A stretch of DNA of 64,000 nt from Lachnospiraceae bacterium (GTDB taxonomy: Bacteria; Bacillota_A; Clostridia; Lachnospirales; Lachnospiraceae): the NCBI GenBank assembly GCA_028694115.1, contig JAQUUB010000008.1:59813-123812 (forward strand), read 5' to 3'. Of this stretch, positions 53,415 to 63,001 are shown one piece after another. The position numbers and the translations under genes were made by a program. The notes under the pieces are model-generated. The model did no database searches and had not been told where the DNA came from. It saw nothing but the letters and a program-made list of their open reading frames with translations. Position 1 is the stretch's first letter. Each line of letters begins with the position of its first letter.

Positions 53415-54425
53415 ATGAAAAAGAAAATTTTATCACTGACTCTTATTTTGATACTTGTAGTCCTATCATTAATTGGATGCCAATATCAAAGCAAAACCAA
53501 GAGTACAAAAGGATCAACTAAGGTAGTACTTAATGAAGTAGCTCACTCCATCTTCTATGCTCCCATGTATGTAGCAATAGAAAGTGGCTATTTTGCTGAA
53601 GAAGGACTTGATGTTGAGCTTGTAACAGGATACGGTGCAGATAAAACAATGACAGCTTTACTTTCTGGCGAAGCAGATATCGGTTTCATGGGTGCAGAAG
53701 CTTCTATTTATACTTATCTTGGCGGTGCACAAGATTATGCAGTAAACTTTGCACAGCTAACACAACGTGCTGGTAATTTCCTTGTTGCTCGTGAGCCTAT
53801 GGAGAGCTTCGATTGGAGTATGTTAAAGGGCAAACAAGTATTAGGTGGCCGCGCTGGCGGTATGCCCGAAATGGTATTTGAATACATTTTAAAAAATAAT
53901 GGACTAGATCCAAAAGCTGATTTGTCCATCGATCAATCCATTGATTTTGGTTCCACAGCTGCAGCATTCTCTGGAGGTCAAGGTGATTTCACCGTAGAAT
54001 TTGAGCCAGGTGCCACTGCCCTTGAAACCAAGGGGGATGGCTATATAGTGGCTTCACTTGGAGTTGACTCAGGTTATGTTCCCTATACAGCATTTTGTGC
54101 AAAGAAAAGCTTTATAGAAGAGAATAATGATGTAATCACATCTTTTACCAAAGGACTCCAAAAAGGTATGGATTATGTAGCATCGCATACTCCTGAGGAA
54201 ATTTCAATCATCATTCAACCTCAGTTTGCTGAAACAGATTATGAAACCATTGTGACAATTGTAAACCGCTATTATGAACAGGATACATGGAAACAGAACT
54301 TAGTCTTTGAAGAAAGCAGCTTCGAACTACTTCAAAATATTTTAGAATCTGCTGGTGAATTAGATAAGCGTGCTCCATATGCTGAACTCGTAACTACTGA
54401 TTTTGCAAAAGAAGCAGCAAAATAA
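53415..54425 (+). CDS. ABC transporter substrate-binding lipoprotein (NMT1/SsuA-like)
   Basis: A 336-residue lipoprotein with a signal peptide and a lipobox (LSLIGC, Cys22). The NMT1/THI5 fold is clear: LNEVAHSIFYAPMYVAIESGYFAEEGLDVELV and GYGADKTMTALLSGEADIGFMGAE. The family binds thiamine precursors, sulfonates, nitrate or similar small molecules. No permease or ATPase gene is beside it in this window, so it is an orphan here. It is followed by its own terminator. Confidence 0.92.
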   Translation: MKKKILSLTLILILVVLSLIGCQYQSKTKSTKGSTKVVLNEVAHSIFYAPMYVAIESGYFAEEGLDVELVTGYGADKTMTALLSGEADIGFMGAEASIYTYLGGAQDYAVNFAQLTQRAGNFLVAREPMESFDWSMLKGKQVLGGRAGGMPEMVFEYILKNNGLDPKADLSIDQSIDFGSTAAAFSGGQGDFTVEFEPGATALETKGDGYIVASLGVDSGYVPYTAFCAKKSFIEENNDVITSFTKGLQKGMDYVASHTPEEISIIIQPQFAETDYETIVTIVNRYYEQDTWKQNLVFEESSFELLQNILESAGELDKRAPYAELVTTDFAKEAAK

Positions 54426-54436
54426 AAAAAATTAAT

Positions 54437-54472
54437 ATCCCACCCAAAATGCCAAAAAAATTTGGGTGGGAT
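54437..54472 (+). terminator. Terminator of the substrate-binding protein gene
   Basis: ATCCCACCCAAA and TTTGGGTGGGAT form a perfect 12-base stem with a 12-base loop, 11 bases past the stop. On the minus strand it can also close the MCP side. Confidence 0.9.
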
Positions 54473-54497
54473 TAACTATTCCTAAGAGCTCAATCTT

Positions 54498-56606
54498 TTA
54501 TTCCTTTACAACAAAGTTGGTCATTGATTGTTCCAATTCTTTCACTTGATTCTTCATGATTTCTGCTTCTCTATTCAGCGCCATTACAGAATTCATTTGT
54601 TCATTAATAATAGATGTTACCTCTTCAGTAGATGCAGCAGCCTCCTCAGATATAGCAGAAATATTTCGAATAGAATCAAGCACTTCTTCTTTTTGTTTTC
54701 CTATTTGTCCCATTTCAATTATTACTTTACGTAAATCATTTACAAGTTTTTGTACATATTGATTGATTTCTTCAAAAGATTCTACCGTACCACCAAGAGC
54801 TTTTGCCTGTGAAACAATATTTATTTTTGCATTATTTGCAGAATCTCCAGTACGATTCATTGTTATTTGAATATTTTCAATAATATTCTTAATCTGATTT
54901 CCAGCTGTCATTGATTGATCTGCCAGATTCCTGATTTCTTCTGCAACGACAGAAAATCCTTTTCCCGCATTCCCAGCTCTAGCAGCCTCAATGGATGCAT
55001 TTAAGGATAATAGATTTGTCTGTTTTGCAATTCCATTAATTGTATCCACAATCATACCTATATTTTTACTTTGATTTCTTACATCATCAATATTTTTAAG
55101 AAGAATCTCCGTTAGTTTTGTAGTTTCGGTAGCCTTTTCATTTAATTCTTCTACAATGTATCTACCTTTTTCAATCTTTCCAATTGCATTATCTGCTTGT
55201 TTTTCCATGTTTCTTGTATTTTGGCAAATTTCATTAATTTGTTCTGAAAAATCCATCATTTTATGTAAACTATTATCTGTTTCTTCGGCTTGAATTACTG
55301 CTCCTTTTGAAACGTCTCCAATTGCAATATTTATCTCTTTCATGGTTTTTGATATTTCTGCTGAGGTTTTCGTAACATCTTCCGCCGACCCTAAAACCTC
55401 ACCTCCAAATCCCTTCATTTCTGTTAATAAAACTGAAATATTGGTAATCGTATGTTCGATACTGTCAGTTAATAATTTAAATTCATCATTTCTATTTGTA
55501 TGAATATTAACTGTAAAATCACCTTCTGAAACTTTTTTCAGGGATTTTGTGATTTTAGATAATATTTTACTAATTCCAAGTGCAATTAAATATCCTACAC
55601 CAGCAGCGAGAATGCATGCTATGATAACTAATATTAGAATCATAGATTTCATACTCGAAACTTCCGTTAAAATTACACTCTTTGGAATAAGGTTGCAAAG
55701 CATCATCCCAGTTTCTCCTATTGGAGAATAAACGTATAAATATTCTTCCCCCTGATATTTAACATAACTACTATTAGCTTTTCGACCTATACTATTCTGA
55801 TAAAAAGATTCCTCTAATAAAGACTCATCCATGTTGTCTTTGCTATAGATAACCCTGCCATCCTTAGTCGTTAATGCAGAAATACTCCTATTCTCAACAT
55901 TAATTTCCCCTAGCATTTCCTTGATTGTATCTAATTGCACATCTACAATCAGGAATCCATTACCCATTGCAAACTTTCTTACATAAGATATTCCATAATC
56001 TTCATCTGTTAATTTTAAAATAGGATTTAGGAATTTTCGATTTCCCATCCATGTCGATTTTACAGATGTGTCTTGTAATATTACACCTTCTTGTTTCATA
56101 AATTCACTATAAGTAGTGTCTGGTATCAAAGTTGTTGTCGTTGTAATGGGCTGTCCACCTTGCGCAAATACATGTACATTACAGATATAGCTTACAGTTC
56201 CTTTCATATTCGCAATGCTTTCTTTTATACTTCGAAAATATGGCTGACTTTCCGATGAAGATTTCTTATAGAACTTTGTATAATACTTAATAAAATCATC
56301 GCTTACTATTTGCTCATTAACTCTTGATTCTACATTATAACAAAGACTCTCACAATATTTACTCATAGCGGCAACTGTAGAAGTTGCGGATTCTTCATAC
56401 TTTTTCATAACACTTGATGATGCTTGATGATAGGACGTAATTCCTAGAATAATCATTAAAATTACTGGGACTGCAAAGCCTAACATTAAATGATAAATTA
56501 ACTTTCCTTGCCTTTTTTCTCTAATCTTTTTACTTGTTTTTGTTATCGGTAACGTTATCGGTAACGTTACCGATTCAGCTTTCAAATCTTCTTTCTTTTC
56601 TTTCAT
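54498..56606 (-). CDS. Methyl-accepting chemotaxis protein
   Basis: A 702-residue chemoreceptor. Two membrane helices (about 42-63 and 320-343) flank an extracytoplasmic sensor of about 255 residues, probably of the Cache type. A HAMP domain (about 345-400) and the signalling domain follow, with the conserved tip [26 protein letters not shown] near 515-540. The N-terminal cytoplasmic tail is unusual: [10 protein letters not shown] is encoded by a repeated palindromic DNA motif. Ligand unknown. It follows the two LacI/GGDEF genes on the same strand. Confidence 0.93.
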   Translation of the reverse strand: MKEKKEDLKAESVTLPITLPITKTSKKIREKRQGKLIYHLMLGFAVPVILMIILGITSYHQASSSVMKKYEESATSTVAAMSKYCESLCYNVESRVNEQIVSDDFIKYYTKFYKKSSSESQPYFRSIKESIANMKGTVSYICNVHVFAQGGQPITTTTTLIPDTTYSEFMKQEGVILQDTSVKSTWMGNRKFLNPILKLTDEDYGISYVRKFAMGNGFLIVDVQLDTIKEMLGEINVENRSISALTTKDGRVIYSKDNMDESLLEESFYQNSIGRKANSSYVKYQGEEYLYVYSPIGETGMMLCNLIPKSVILTEVSSMKSMILILVIIACILAAGVGYLIALGISKILSKITKSLKKVSEGDFTVNIHTNRNDEFKLLTDSIEHTITNISVLLTEMKGFGGEVLGSAEDVTKTSAEISKTMKEINIAIGDVSKGAVIQAEETDNSLHKMMDFSEQINEICQNTRNMEKQADNAIGKIEKGRYIVEELNEKATETTKLTEILLKNIDDVRNQSKNIGMIVDTINGIAKQTNLLSLNASIEAARAGNAGKGFSVVAEEIRNLADQSMTAGNQIKNIIENIQITMNRTGDSANNAKINIVSQAKALGGTVESFEEINQYVQKLVNDLRKVIIEMGQIGKQKEEVLDSIRNISAISEEAAASTEEVTSIINEQMNSVMALNREAEIMKNQVKELEQSMTNFVVKE
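56543..56574. repeat. Direct repeat and 18-bp palindrome inside the MCP 5' end
   Basis: TTATCGGTAACG occurs twice in tandem (56543-56566). Overlapping the second copy is a perfect 18-base palindrome, ATCGGTAAC-GTTACCGAT (56557-56574). Its central CG and AAC/GTT arms resemble LacI-family operators. It lies about 32-63 bases into the coding sequence. Confidence 0.75.
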
Positions 56607-56660
56607 GCGTTTCCTCCTAAATGTATTATGCTTTGTTAATTACTTTATCCCAATCGGGAA

Positions 56661-56683
56661 CCTGCTCCACATAAAGGAGCAGG
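56661..56683 (-). terminator. Intergenic hairpin between GGDEF and MCP genes
   Basis: CCTGCTCC and GGAGCAGG pair around a 7-base loop, 8 bases past the stop of the GGDEF gene and 55 before the MCP start. The T-run is poor, so it may only weaken readthrough or protect an mRNA end. Confidence 0.55.
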
Positions 56684-56690
56684 ATGATTT

Positions 56691-58985
56691 TCACCTGTTC
56701 TTTTTCTCAATATATAACAATTCATCTGCTTCATCAATCATTGCCTTTAACTCAATACCTTTTCGGTACTCAAATTCTCTCATGCCAATTGATAGCTGTA
56801 CTTCAAAAGGTTTCTGATGCTTCTCATTAACAAGTTTTGTAATACCATCGATTCGTTTACGCAATTGCTTGATTTTATCGGCACTATCGAATCTCAAAAT
56901 CACAGCAAATTCATCACCACCGATTCGGCCAACAATTGCATTTCCAACGCAAGCTTCTTTTAAAATATCTGCACAACACCGAATTGCGAAATCTCCCTCA
57001 TCATGTCCATATGTATCATTTATCGTCTTTAGTTTGTCCATATCTGCATAGCAAACCAGGAATATTTTCCCTTCATTATCACTTCGATTCAATAATTCTT
57101 CTGCATACTGATAGAAACCACGACGATTATAGATTCCCGTCAACTCATCCATTTTTGAAATCGTACCTAATTCAATATTATGAGCCTGTAAGCGCTCTAA
57201 GCTCTCTTCTAACTTTTTTTGCGTACTTCGCTGCAACTGGAAATGATTAAGTGTACGAACAGCCAGACTCAACTGATATGTCAAATATTCAACGTAGTGT
57301 AAATAATCATATTTAATATCGCATATATAAAGACCATATTGAAGATTTTGATCATAGACATCCAGAACAAGATAGGTAAATCGATCCTCTCTCTCAAAAA
57401 AAGGATTATCACACATCTGATGCGTAGATATTTTTTGGTCTGTCCTTGGTATCGAAAAGACCTGATTTCCTTTCTGATATGCCTTTAATAATATATTTTC
57501 GGGTGGAATCCATGTCATGTCACGATTATGTTCCACGGGCTTTTCCCATACATAGAGATAACTGTTTTTAATATCTAGTGTATCTACTTTTTCGAGAGCA
57601 TTTGCATAGCTTTGTTCTGTCTCATCACTAAACATCAAAATGTCTCTGGTAATCCGATTCGTTATATGATACATTTCAAAATGCTGTTTTTCAGAAATAA
57701 CGAGCTCTATACTCATCCATTCAACAACTTTTTGTTCAAATTTTTCTTGAAGCGTGTGGAGTTCTAATCGCTGCGTTAATATCTTATTTCTTTCGCAGAA
57801 TATCTGATATATGGTATAAAATACTTGAAAAATTTTTCTAGAATCTACATATAACATAACACCACGTTCTACCATATTGTCAAAATAAGTATAAAGATCG
57901 TCTGTGGAATTTCTCTTTATAATATTATCGAAATATCTGGAAAGAAGTTTTTGAAAAAAAGTCCAAAGTACTTTCCTTTGACACTCAGCCTGATAATCAT
58001 GGTTAATATCCCGAAATACAAACTCAGTAACATTATCACATATGGCTTTCACATCAATCGAATTCTCTACTTCATCTTCAAATTTTCCAATTAATTCGTG
58101 CATATCAAAGGATTTAAATCCTACGGATTCTCTTTTAATAAATTTTGTTTTCAAAATTTTATGTATCTGTTTCTTACTTTCTAACATTTCTAAAATTGTA
58201 CAGACTGCTTCATATCCTAAATCAGATGCATCTGCACGTACCGTAGCGAGTGGTGGATTCATCTTAACACTATCAGGTACATCATCAAATCCAAGTACAG
58301 CAATATCTTTTCCTACTCGAATACCTCTTTTACTCAATGTCTCATAAACACCCTTAGCAGTGTCGTCGTTCGCACAAACGATTGCCTCTATATCCGGATT
58401 ACGATTTAATAATAGTTCTACTTTTTCTGTGCATTCTTTTGTAAAATCACCATGAACAATTAATTGATCATCAACAGCAATCCCATGTTCAATAAGTGAT
58501 TCTTTATATGCCTCCAAGCGTTCTTCTGCATCTTCATTTGTAATGGTACCAGCTATCAAACCAATTTTACGTAATCCCTGTACTGTAATTAAATAATCAA
58601 TACCTTCTTTAATACCTGTAATATTATCATACTGAATGCTAGAATATCCAGATTCCTTAGATGCAACCGATAGAATTGGAACCCCATTCGTATTCTTTAG
58701 AAATTTATCTTTCACTTCAAAATGTGCCTGACTGCAAATACTACCTACGCATGATACTAAACCATCAATACTCTCAGGATAGCAATAAGAGAACAAAGTG
58801 TTATATTGGTACTCATATAACATTTTAATATCATCTTCTTCATATCGGCGAAGATATTTTCCAGGAAAGATAATAAGATTTATATTTTTTTCTTCTGCTG
58901 CCATATAAGCTCCACGACAAATTGAATTACAAAAAACATCTTCTACATTTGCTACAAATAGTCCTATCGTTTTTCTTTGACCCAT
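56691..58985 (-). CDS. LacI-type ligand-binding domain fused to GGDEF (no HTH, no I-site)
   Basis: A 764-residue cytoplasmic protein. Residues 1-275 are a LacI/RbsB-like sugar-binding domain (KTIGLFVANVEDVFCNSICRGAYMAAEE; FDDVPDSVKMNPPLATVRAD) without the DNA-binding HTH and without a signal peptide. A helical middle region (about 290-590) contains no clear motif. A GGDEF domain follows (about 600-764, MDELTGIYNRRGF, GRIGGDEFAVIL), so it can probably make c-di-GMP. The residues at the usual RxxD inhibitory site are VGNA, so product inhibition may be lost. Tandem with a paralog. Confidence 0.9.
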   Translation of the reverse strand: MGQRKTIGLFVANVEDVFCNSICRGAYMAAEEKNINLIIFPGKYLRRYEEDDIKMLYEYQYNTLFSYCYPESIDGLVSCVGSICSQAHFEVKDKFLKNTNGVPILSVASKESGYSSIQYDNITGIKEGIDYLITVQGLRKIGLIAGTITNEDAEERLEAYKESLIEHGIAVDDQLIVHGDFTKECTEKVELLLNRNPDIEAIVCANDDTAKGVYETLSKRGIRVGKDIAVLGFDDVPDSVKMNPPLATVRADASDLGYEAVCTILEMLESKKQIHKILKTKFIKRESVGFKSFDMHELIGKFEDEVENSIDVKAICDNVTEFVFRDINHDYQAECQRKVLWTFFQKLLSRYFDNIIKRNSTDDLYTYFDNMVERGVMLYVDSRKIFQVFYTIYQIFCERNKILTQRLELHTLQEKFEQKVVEWMSIELVISEKQHFEMYHITNRITRDILMFSDETEQSYANALEKVDTLDIKNSYLYVWEKPVEHNRDMTWIPPENILLKAYQKGNQVFSIPRTDQKISTHQMCDNPFFEREDRFTYLVLDVYDQNLQYGLYICDIKYDYLHYVEYLTYQLSLAVRTLNHFQLQRSTQKKLEESLERLQAHNIELGTISKMDELTGIYNRRGFYQYAEELLNRSDNEGKIFLVCYADMDKLKTINDTYGHDEGDFAIRCCADILKEACVGNAIVGRIGGDEFAVILRFDSADKIKQLRKRIDGITKLVNEKHQKPFEVQLSIGMREFEYRKGIELKAMIDEADELLYIEKKNR

Positions 58986-59013
58986 ATACAATCCCCACTT
59001 TATATAAGTTTGT

Positions 59014-61332
59014 TTATCTTTTCAGTACATTTCTATCTTTATGGCGCTTTTCTTCGTAAAGATTAACATCTGCTTTTTCAAGCACATCTTGTATTTGGAT
59101 ATCATTATTACATATAAACTCATAAGTACCCACTGTAAGTCTAATATAATATGGTTTTGCACATCTCTCATTTAGGTCATCTGAAATATCCTTAATACGC
59201 ATTTTTACAGAATCAATATTATTTCCATGTTCTAATATCATGATTGCAGCAAATTCATCCCCACCAATACGTCCAATAATATCATTTGAACGAAATGAAT
59301 TCTTAAGAATTTCACCAATATTTTCTAAAGCAAAATCTCCATCATCATGTCCAAAGCTATCATTAATTATTTTTAAATTGTCCATATCAGCATAAAAAAC
59401 AACTGCACATTTTCCTTGATTTTCCTGAGCAGTTATCATTTGTTCTGCATTACGTAAAAAACCCCTTCGGTTTAACAAACCCGTAAGTTCATCTGATTTT
59501 GATATGGTATCAAGCTTTTTGTTACTTTCTTTAATTTTCAAAAAGCTCTCTTCTAGTTTTTCTACCATTTTATCGCGCGTTTGTAGCAGATAGATTACTT
59601 TAATGGCTGCACTGATTTGATATGTAAGTTTTTCAACATAATGATAGTATTCTGGTCGATATTCACATAAGAATAATCCAAACTGTTCATCATTGGAAAA
59701 AAGAGTGGACAATACTAAAGTATACCGACGGTTTCTAGGTAAATACGCATTATGAAAAATATTGTTTGTCTTCATTTTTTGAGCCTTTTCTGGTTGAATA
59801 AATACATCTTCTCCGCGCTGGTAAGTTTTTAAATAGGTATATTCAGGAGCTTTCCATATTTGATTTCTCTGGTGTTTGATAGGCTTTTCAAACATATATA
59901 AATAACTACTTTCAATATTCAATAATTTCATTTTCTCAAGAATGACTCCATAGCTTTCATTCTCTCCCTTGTCAAAACTAATCATATCTCTAGTAATTGT
60001 ATTCGTTATATTATTTAAATCTTGCAATGTAGATTGATAATTTAAAGAAGTAGCTGCCATCTTGTATGCAATTTTTCGATAGCCCTCTGCAAATACTGAT
60101 GATAAAAGAATTTTCTTATCTTCTCTCTTGATTTTAGAAAAAAGAATATTATAGAAGATATCCATTATGTGAAAGGCTTTATCTAATTCTGTATGAATTA
60201 ATATATTCTCATTCAAAAGTTCGTAAAAATATCTTCTTAAATCTTCTGTTTTTGAAATATCCTCTTTTTCCGTAATAAAAATATCAACAACTAATTCTAA
60301 TACCTGTGCTAATTCATTCTTAATAGATTGTATTTTTTTATCACCTTCAAATTGATCAAATAAAAAGGAATTGATTCCTTTTACTATTTCATCAAAATTA
60401 TCCTCAGATGAAAATTTTCGACCGATCAGTTTCTCTAATTCTCCCGCATCACTTGGTCCTTCCTGGCAAGAATTTCTTAAGATGAATTTAGAATTAATAT
60501 AGGGATTGCGTTTTTTCTCTCCGCACAAAATTGCATATCCCTCTTTAATAGCACGATAACCAAGTTCTTCTGCATCTGCACGAACAGTGGATAAATTAGG
60601 GGTCATACGAATAGCGAATTCCGAGTCATCAAAACCGATCACAGAAATATCTTTTCCAACTTCAATTCCTCGTTCTCTAAAAACATTGTATCCAGCTACT
60701 GCCATATGGTCATTTGAAAAAACTACAGCTTCTAAATCATCATTATCATCAAGTAATTTTCTAACAGCATCCTCACTCCAGTAAGTAAAATTTCCATGAA
60801 CAATTTTACGTTCCTCTATCGGAATATTATTCTCTTGTAGTACTCTTTTATAAACGTCTAATCTTGCATCTGCATCTTCATTTGTTAATGGACCAGCGAC
60901 AAAACCAATTTTTTGTTTTCCCAGAGATTTGATTAGATATTCGATTCCTTCTCTAAGACCAGTCTCATTGTCAAACGAAACAAAATCATGTCCCCCTACC
61001 CTTGATGCAATTGTAAGAATGGGAATCCCTGTGTATGTTTTCAGCATTTCTTCTTTCTTACTTTGTGAAAGTGTCATTGCTGAATCACCCATACATGCAA
61101 CAATTAAATCTACATTCTCCTTCATTGCATAGGAAAACAACGTATTATGCTGATATTCATATTCCACGCCTTTATCCTGAATGATATTAGAATCAATATA
61201 TTTACCGGGAAAAATAACTAAATTGGCATCAATTTCCTCTGCAGCTGGCACTGCACCCTTACAGACTTGATTACTAAAAACATCCTCCAAATTTGCTACT
61301 ATAAGCCCAATCGTTAATCTCTTTTTTTCCAT
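59014..61332 (-). CDS. LacI-type ligand-binding domain fused to GGDEF (paralog, with I-site)
   Basis: A 772-residue paralog of the next gene with the same layout: LacI-like ligand domain (about 1-275, LTIGLIVANLEDVFSNQVCKG; VIGFDDSEFAIRMTPNLSTVRAD), middle helical region, GGDEF (about 605-770, SDELTGLLNRRGFLRN, GRIGGDEFAAIM). It keeps RSND five residues before GGDEF, the RxxD inhibitory site, unlike its neighbour. Neither protein has a membrane anchor, so ligand sensing is cytoplasmic. It lies 28 bases upstream of its paralog on the same strand. Confidence 0.9.
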   Translation of the reverse strand: MEKKRLTIGLIVANLEDVFSNQVCKGAVPAAEEIDANLVIFPGKYIDSNIIQDKGVEYEYQHNTLFSYAMKENVDLIVACMGDSAMTLSQSKKEEMLKTYTGIPILTIASRVGGHDFVSFDNETGLREGIEYLIKSLGKQKIGFVAGPLTNEDADARLDVYKRVLQENNIPIEERKIVHGNFTYWSEDAVRKLLDDNDDLEAVVFSNDHMAVAGYNVFRERGIEVGKDISVIGFDDSEFAIRMTPNLSTVRADAEELGYRAIKEGYAILCGEKKRNPYINSKFILRNSCQEGPSDAGELEKLIGRKFSSEDNFDEIVKGINSFLFDQFEGDKKIQSIKNELAQVLELVVDIFITEKEDISKTEDLRRYFYELLNENILIHTELDKAFHIMDIFYNILFSKIKREDKKILLSSVFAEGYRKIAYKMAATSLNYQSTLQDLNNITNTITRDMISFDKGENESYGVILEKMKLLNIESSYLYMFEKPIKHQRNQIWKAPEYTYLKTYQRGEDVFIQPEKAQKMKTNNIFHNAYLPRNRRYTLVLSTLFSNDEQFGLFLCEYRPEYYHYVEKLTYQISAAIKVIYLLQTRDKMVEKLEESFLKIKESNKKLDTISKSDELTGLLNRRGFLRNAEQMITAQENQGKCAVVFYADMDNLKIINDSFGHDDGDFALENIGEILKNSFRSNDIIGRIGGDEFAAIMILEHGNNIDSVKMRIKDISDDLNERCAKPYYIRLTVGTYEFICNNDIQIQDVLEKADVNLYEEKRHKDRNVLKR

Positions 61333-61364
61333 ACCTTCACCCTTACCCTAGGAAATCGAACACT

Positions 61365-62744
61365 TTATGCTTCTAAAAGAAATGCCTCATATCCCCTTTT
61401 TGCTTCATAAATATCTGCTTTACTTGTTATTTCCCAGGGTGCATGCATATTTAGAACTGCAACACCGCAGTCAATTACCTCCATACCATACAAAGAAAGA
61501 ATATAAGCTATAGTTCCACCACCGCCTATATCAACTTTTCCTAATTCTGCTGTCTGATAAGCAACTTTCTTATCTTGCAAAATCTTTCTGATTACACCAA
61601 AATATTCTGCATTCGCATCATTAGATCCCGATTTTCCCCTTGAACCAGTATATTTATTAAATACAATTCCTCTTCCGAAAAATGCAGCATTTTTTTTATC
61701 AAAACAGCTTGCAAAAGATGGGTCATATGCAGCACTTACATCTGATGACAGCATTCTTGAATTTGCAAGACATCTTTTTAAAGAAAGTTCCGAATATTGA
61801 CCGCATCGGTCAATTAATTCTGCCACCATATTCTCAAAAAAATGAGATTGCATCCCCGTTGCTCCTACGCTTCCAATTTCTTCTTTGTCTACTAACAAAC
61901 AACAAGCTGTCTTCTCAACACTTTTAATACCAAGCATAGCAACTAAGGATGTATATGCACAAACGCGATCATCCTGTCCATATCCCATGATCATACTCCG
62001 ATCCAATCCGGAATCTCTGGACTTGCCAGCTGGCACCACTTCTAACTCTGCTGAAAGAAAATCTTCTTCCTCTAGCTGATAAGTATCTTTTAATATTTTT
62101 AAAATACCATCTTTTACTTCTTCTTTTTCTTTTCCCTTGATAGGTCTGCTTCCAAATAAAATATCAAGTTGTTCTCCCTCAATTACTTTATTCGCCTTCT
62201 TCTCTAGCTGTTCGCCCGAAAGATGTACGAGTAAATCCGTAATACAGAAAACCGGATCTGTGTCCTTTTCGCCAATTTCAATATTTATGACAGACCCATC
62301 AGTTTTAGCAACCACACCATGAATAGCTAATGGTATTGTGACCCATTGATATTTTTTAATTCCTCCATAATAGTGAGTATCTAAATATGCAAATCCCCCA
62401 TCTTCATATAAAGGATTTTGCTTTATATCAAGTCGAGGCGAATCCACGTGTGCACCCAGAATATTGATTCCTTGTTCTAAAGGTTTTTTACCAATATGAA
62501 AAAGTGCAATCGATTTTTTCATCCATGTCGCATAAAGTTTATCTCCTGTTTTGACCTTTTGACCTTTTCTAATTACATCAGCCAGATTTTTATATCCGGC
62601 ACTTTTCGCAACGCTCTCAGAAAATGCAATACATTCTCTTTCTGTCTTTCCAAAATCTAAAAATTCTTTATAGTTATTACAAAGTTCTTCTAACTCCGTT
62701 AATTGCTTTTTTGTATAGGATCTCCACACATTTTCGCGTTCCAT
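61365..62744 (-). CDS. M18 family aminopeptidase
   Basis: A 459-residue M18 metallo-aminopeptidase. Metal-binding residues are in LGAHVDSPRLD (near 97), DKEEIGSVGATGM (near 287), SSDVSAAYDP and MHAPWEI (near 437). The family removes acidic or neutral N-terminal residues in the cytoplasm for peptide turnover. RBS AAAGGA is 9 bases before the ATG. It is the most upstream gene of the minus-strand run with the GGDEF genes, 33 bases before the first of them, so the group could be co-transcribed. Confidence 0.94.
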   Translation of the reverse strand: MERENVWRSYTKKQLTELEELCNNYKEFLDFGKTERECIAFSESVAKSAGYKNLADVIRKGQKVKTGDKLYATWMKKSIALFHIGKKPLEQGINILGAHVDSPRLDIKQNPLYEDGGFAYLDTHYYGGIKKYQWVTIPLAIHGVVAKTDGSVINIEIGEKDTDPVFCITDLLVHLSGEQLEKKANKVIEGEQLDILFGSRPIKGKEKEEVKDGILKILKDTYQLEEEDFLSAELEVVPAGKSRDSGLDRSMIMGYGQDDRVCAYTSLVAMLGIKSVEKTACCLLVDKEEIGSVGATGMQSHFFENMVAELIDRCGQYSELSLKRCLANSRMLSSDVSAAYDPSFASCFDKKNAAFFGRGIVFNKYTGSRGKSGSNDANAEYFGVIRKILQDKKVAYQTAELGKVDIGGGGTIAYILSLYGMEVIDCGVAVLNMHAPWEITSKADIYEAKRGYEAFLLEA

Positions 62745-62873
62745 TATATCGTCCTTTCCTTTATCTATGCTTATATCATTTTATTTTTATTTTCTCCATT
62801 TTGTTTCATATTATCCTATCTGCATGCTTATGTTTATTTCTACCTTTCATCCTGCTACAATCAACTCAATGCT

Positions 62874-62994
62874 AGCGAGAAGAAGTCGCTACAAGCGGCA
62901 CTAATAATCAATGAAGAAGTCGCTTGCGACTTCAGATGTGAAACATAGAGTTTCTTAGAAGCAGTTTTATGCTTCTTAGAAACTCTTTTCACAT
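62874..62994. repeat. Cluster of direct and inverted repeats between two genes
   Basis: GAAGAAGTCGCT occurs twice (62879-62890, 62913-62924). GAAGTCGC-TT-GCGACTTC (62916-62933) is a perfect hairpin. A longer stem, AGAGTTTCTTAGAAGCA with its complement (62947-62986), is perfect over 17 bases and extends by GATGTGAAA/TTTCACATT with one mismatch. It lies between the LytM-like gene (stop 63002) and the M18 start, with no good T-run for a plain terminator. Confidence 0.75.
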
Positions 62995-63001
62995 TTCACA
63001 T

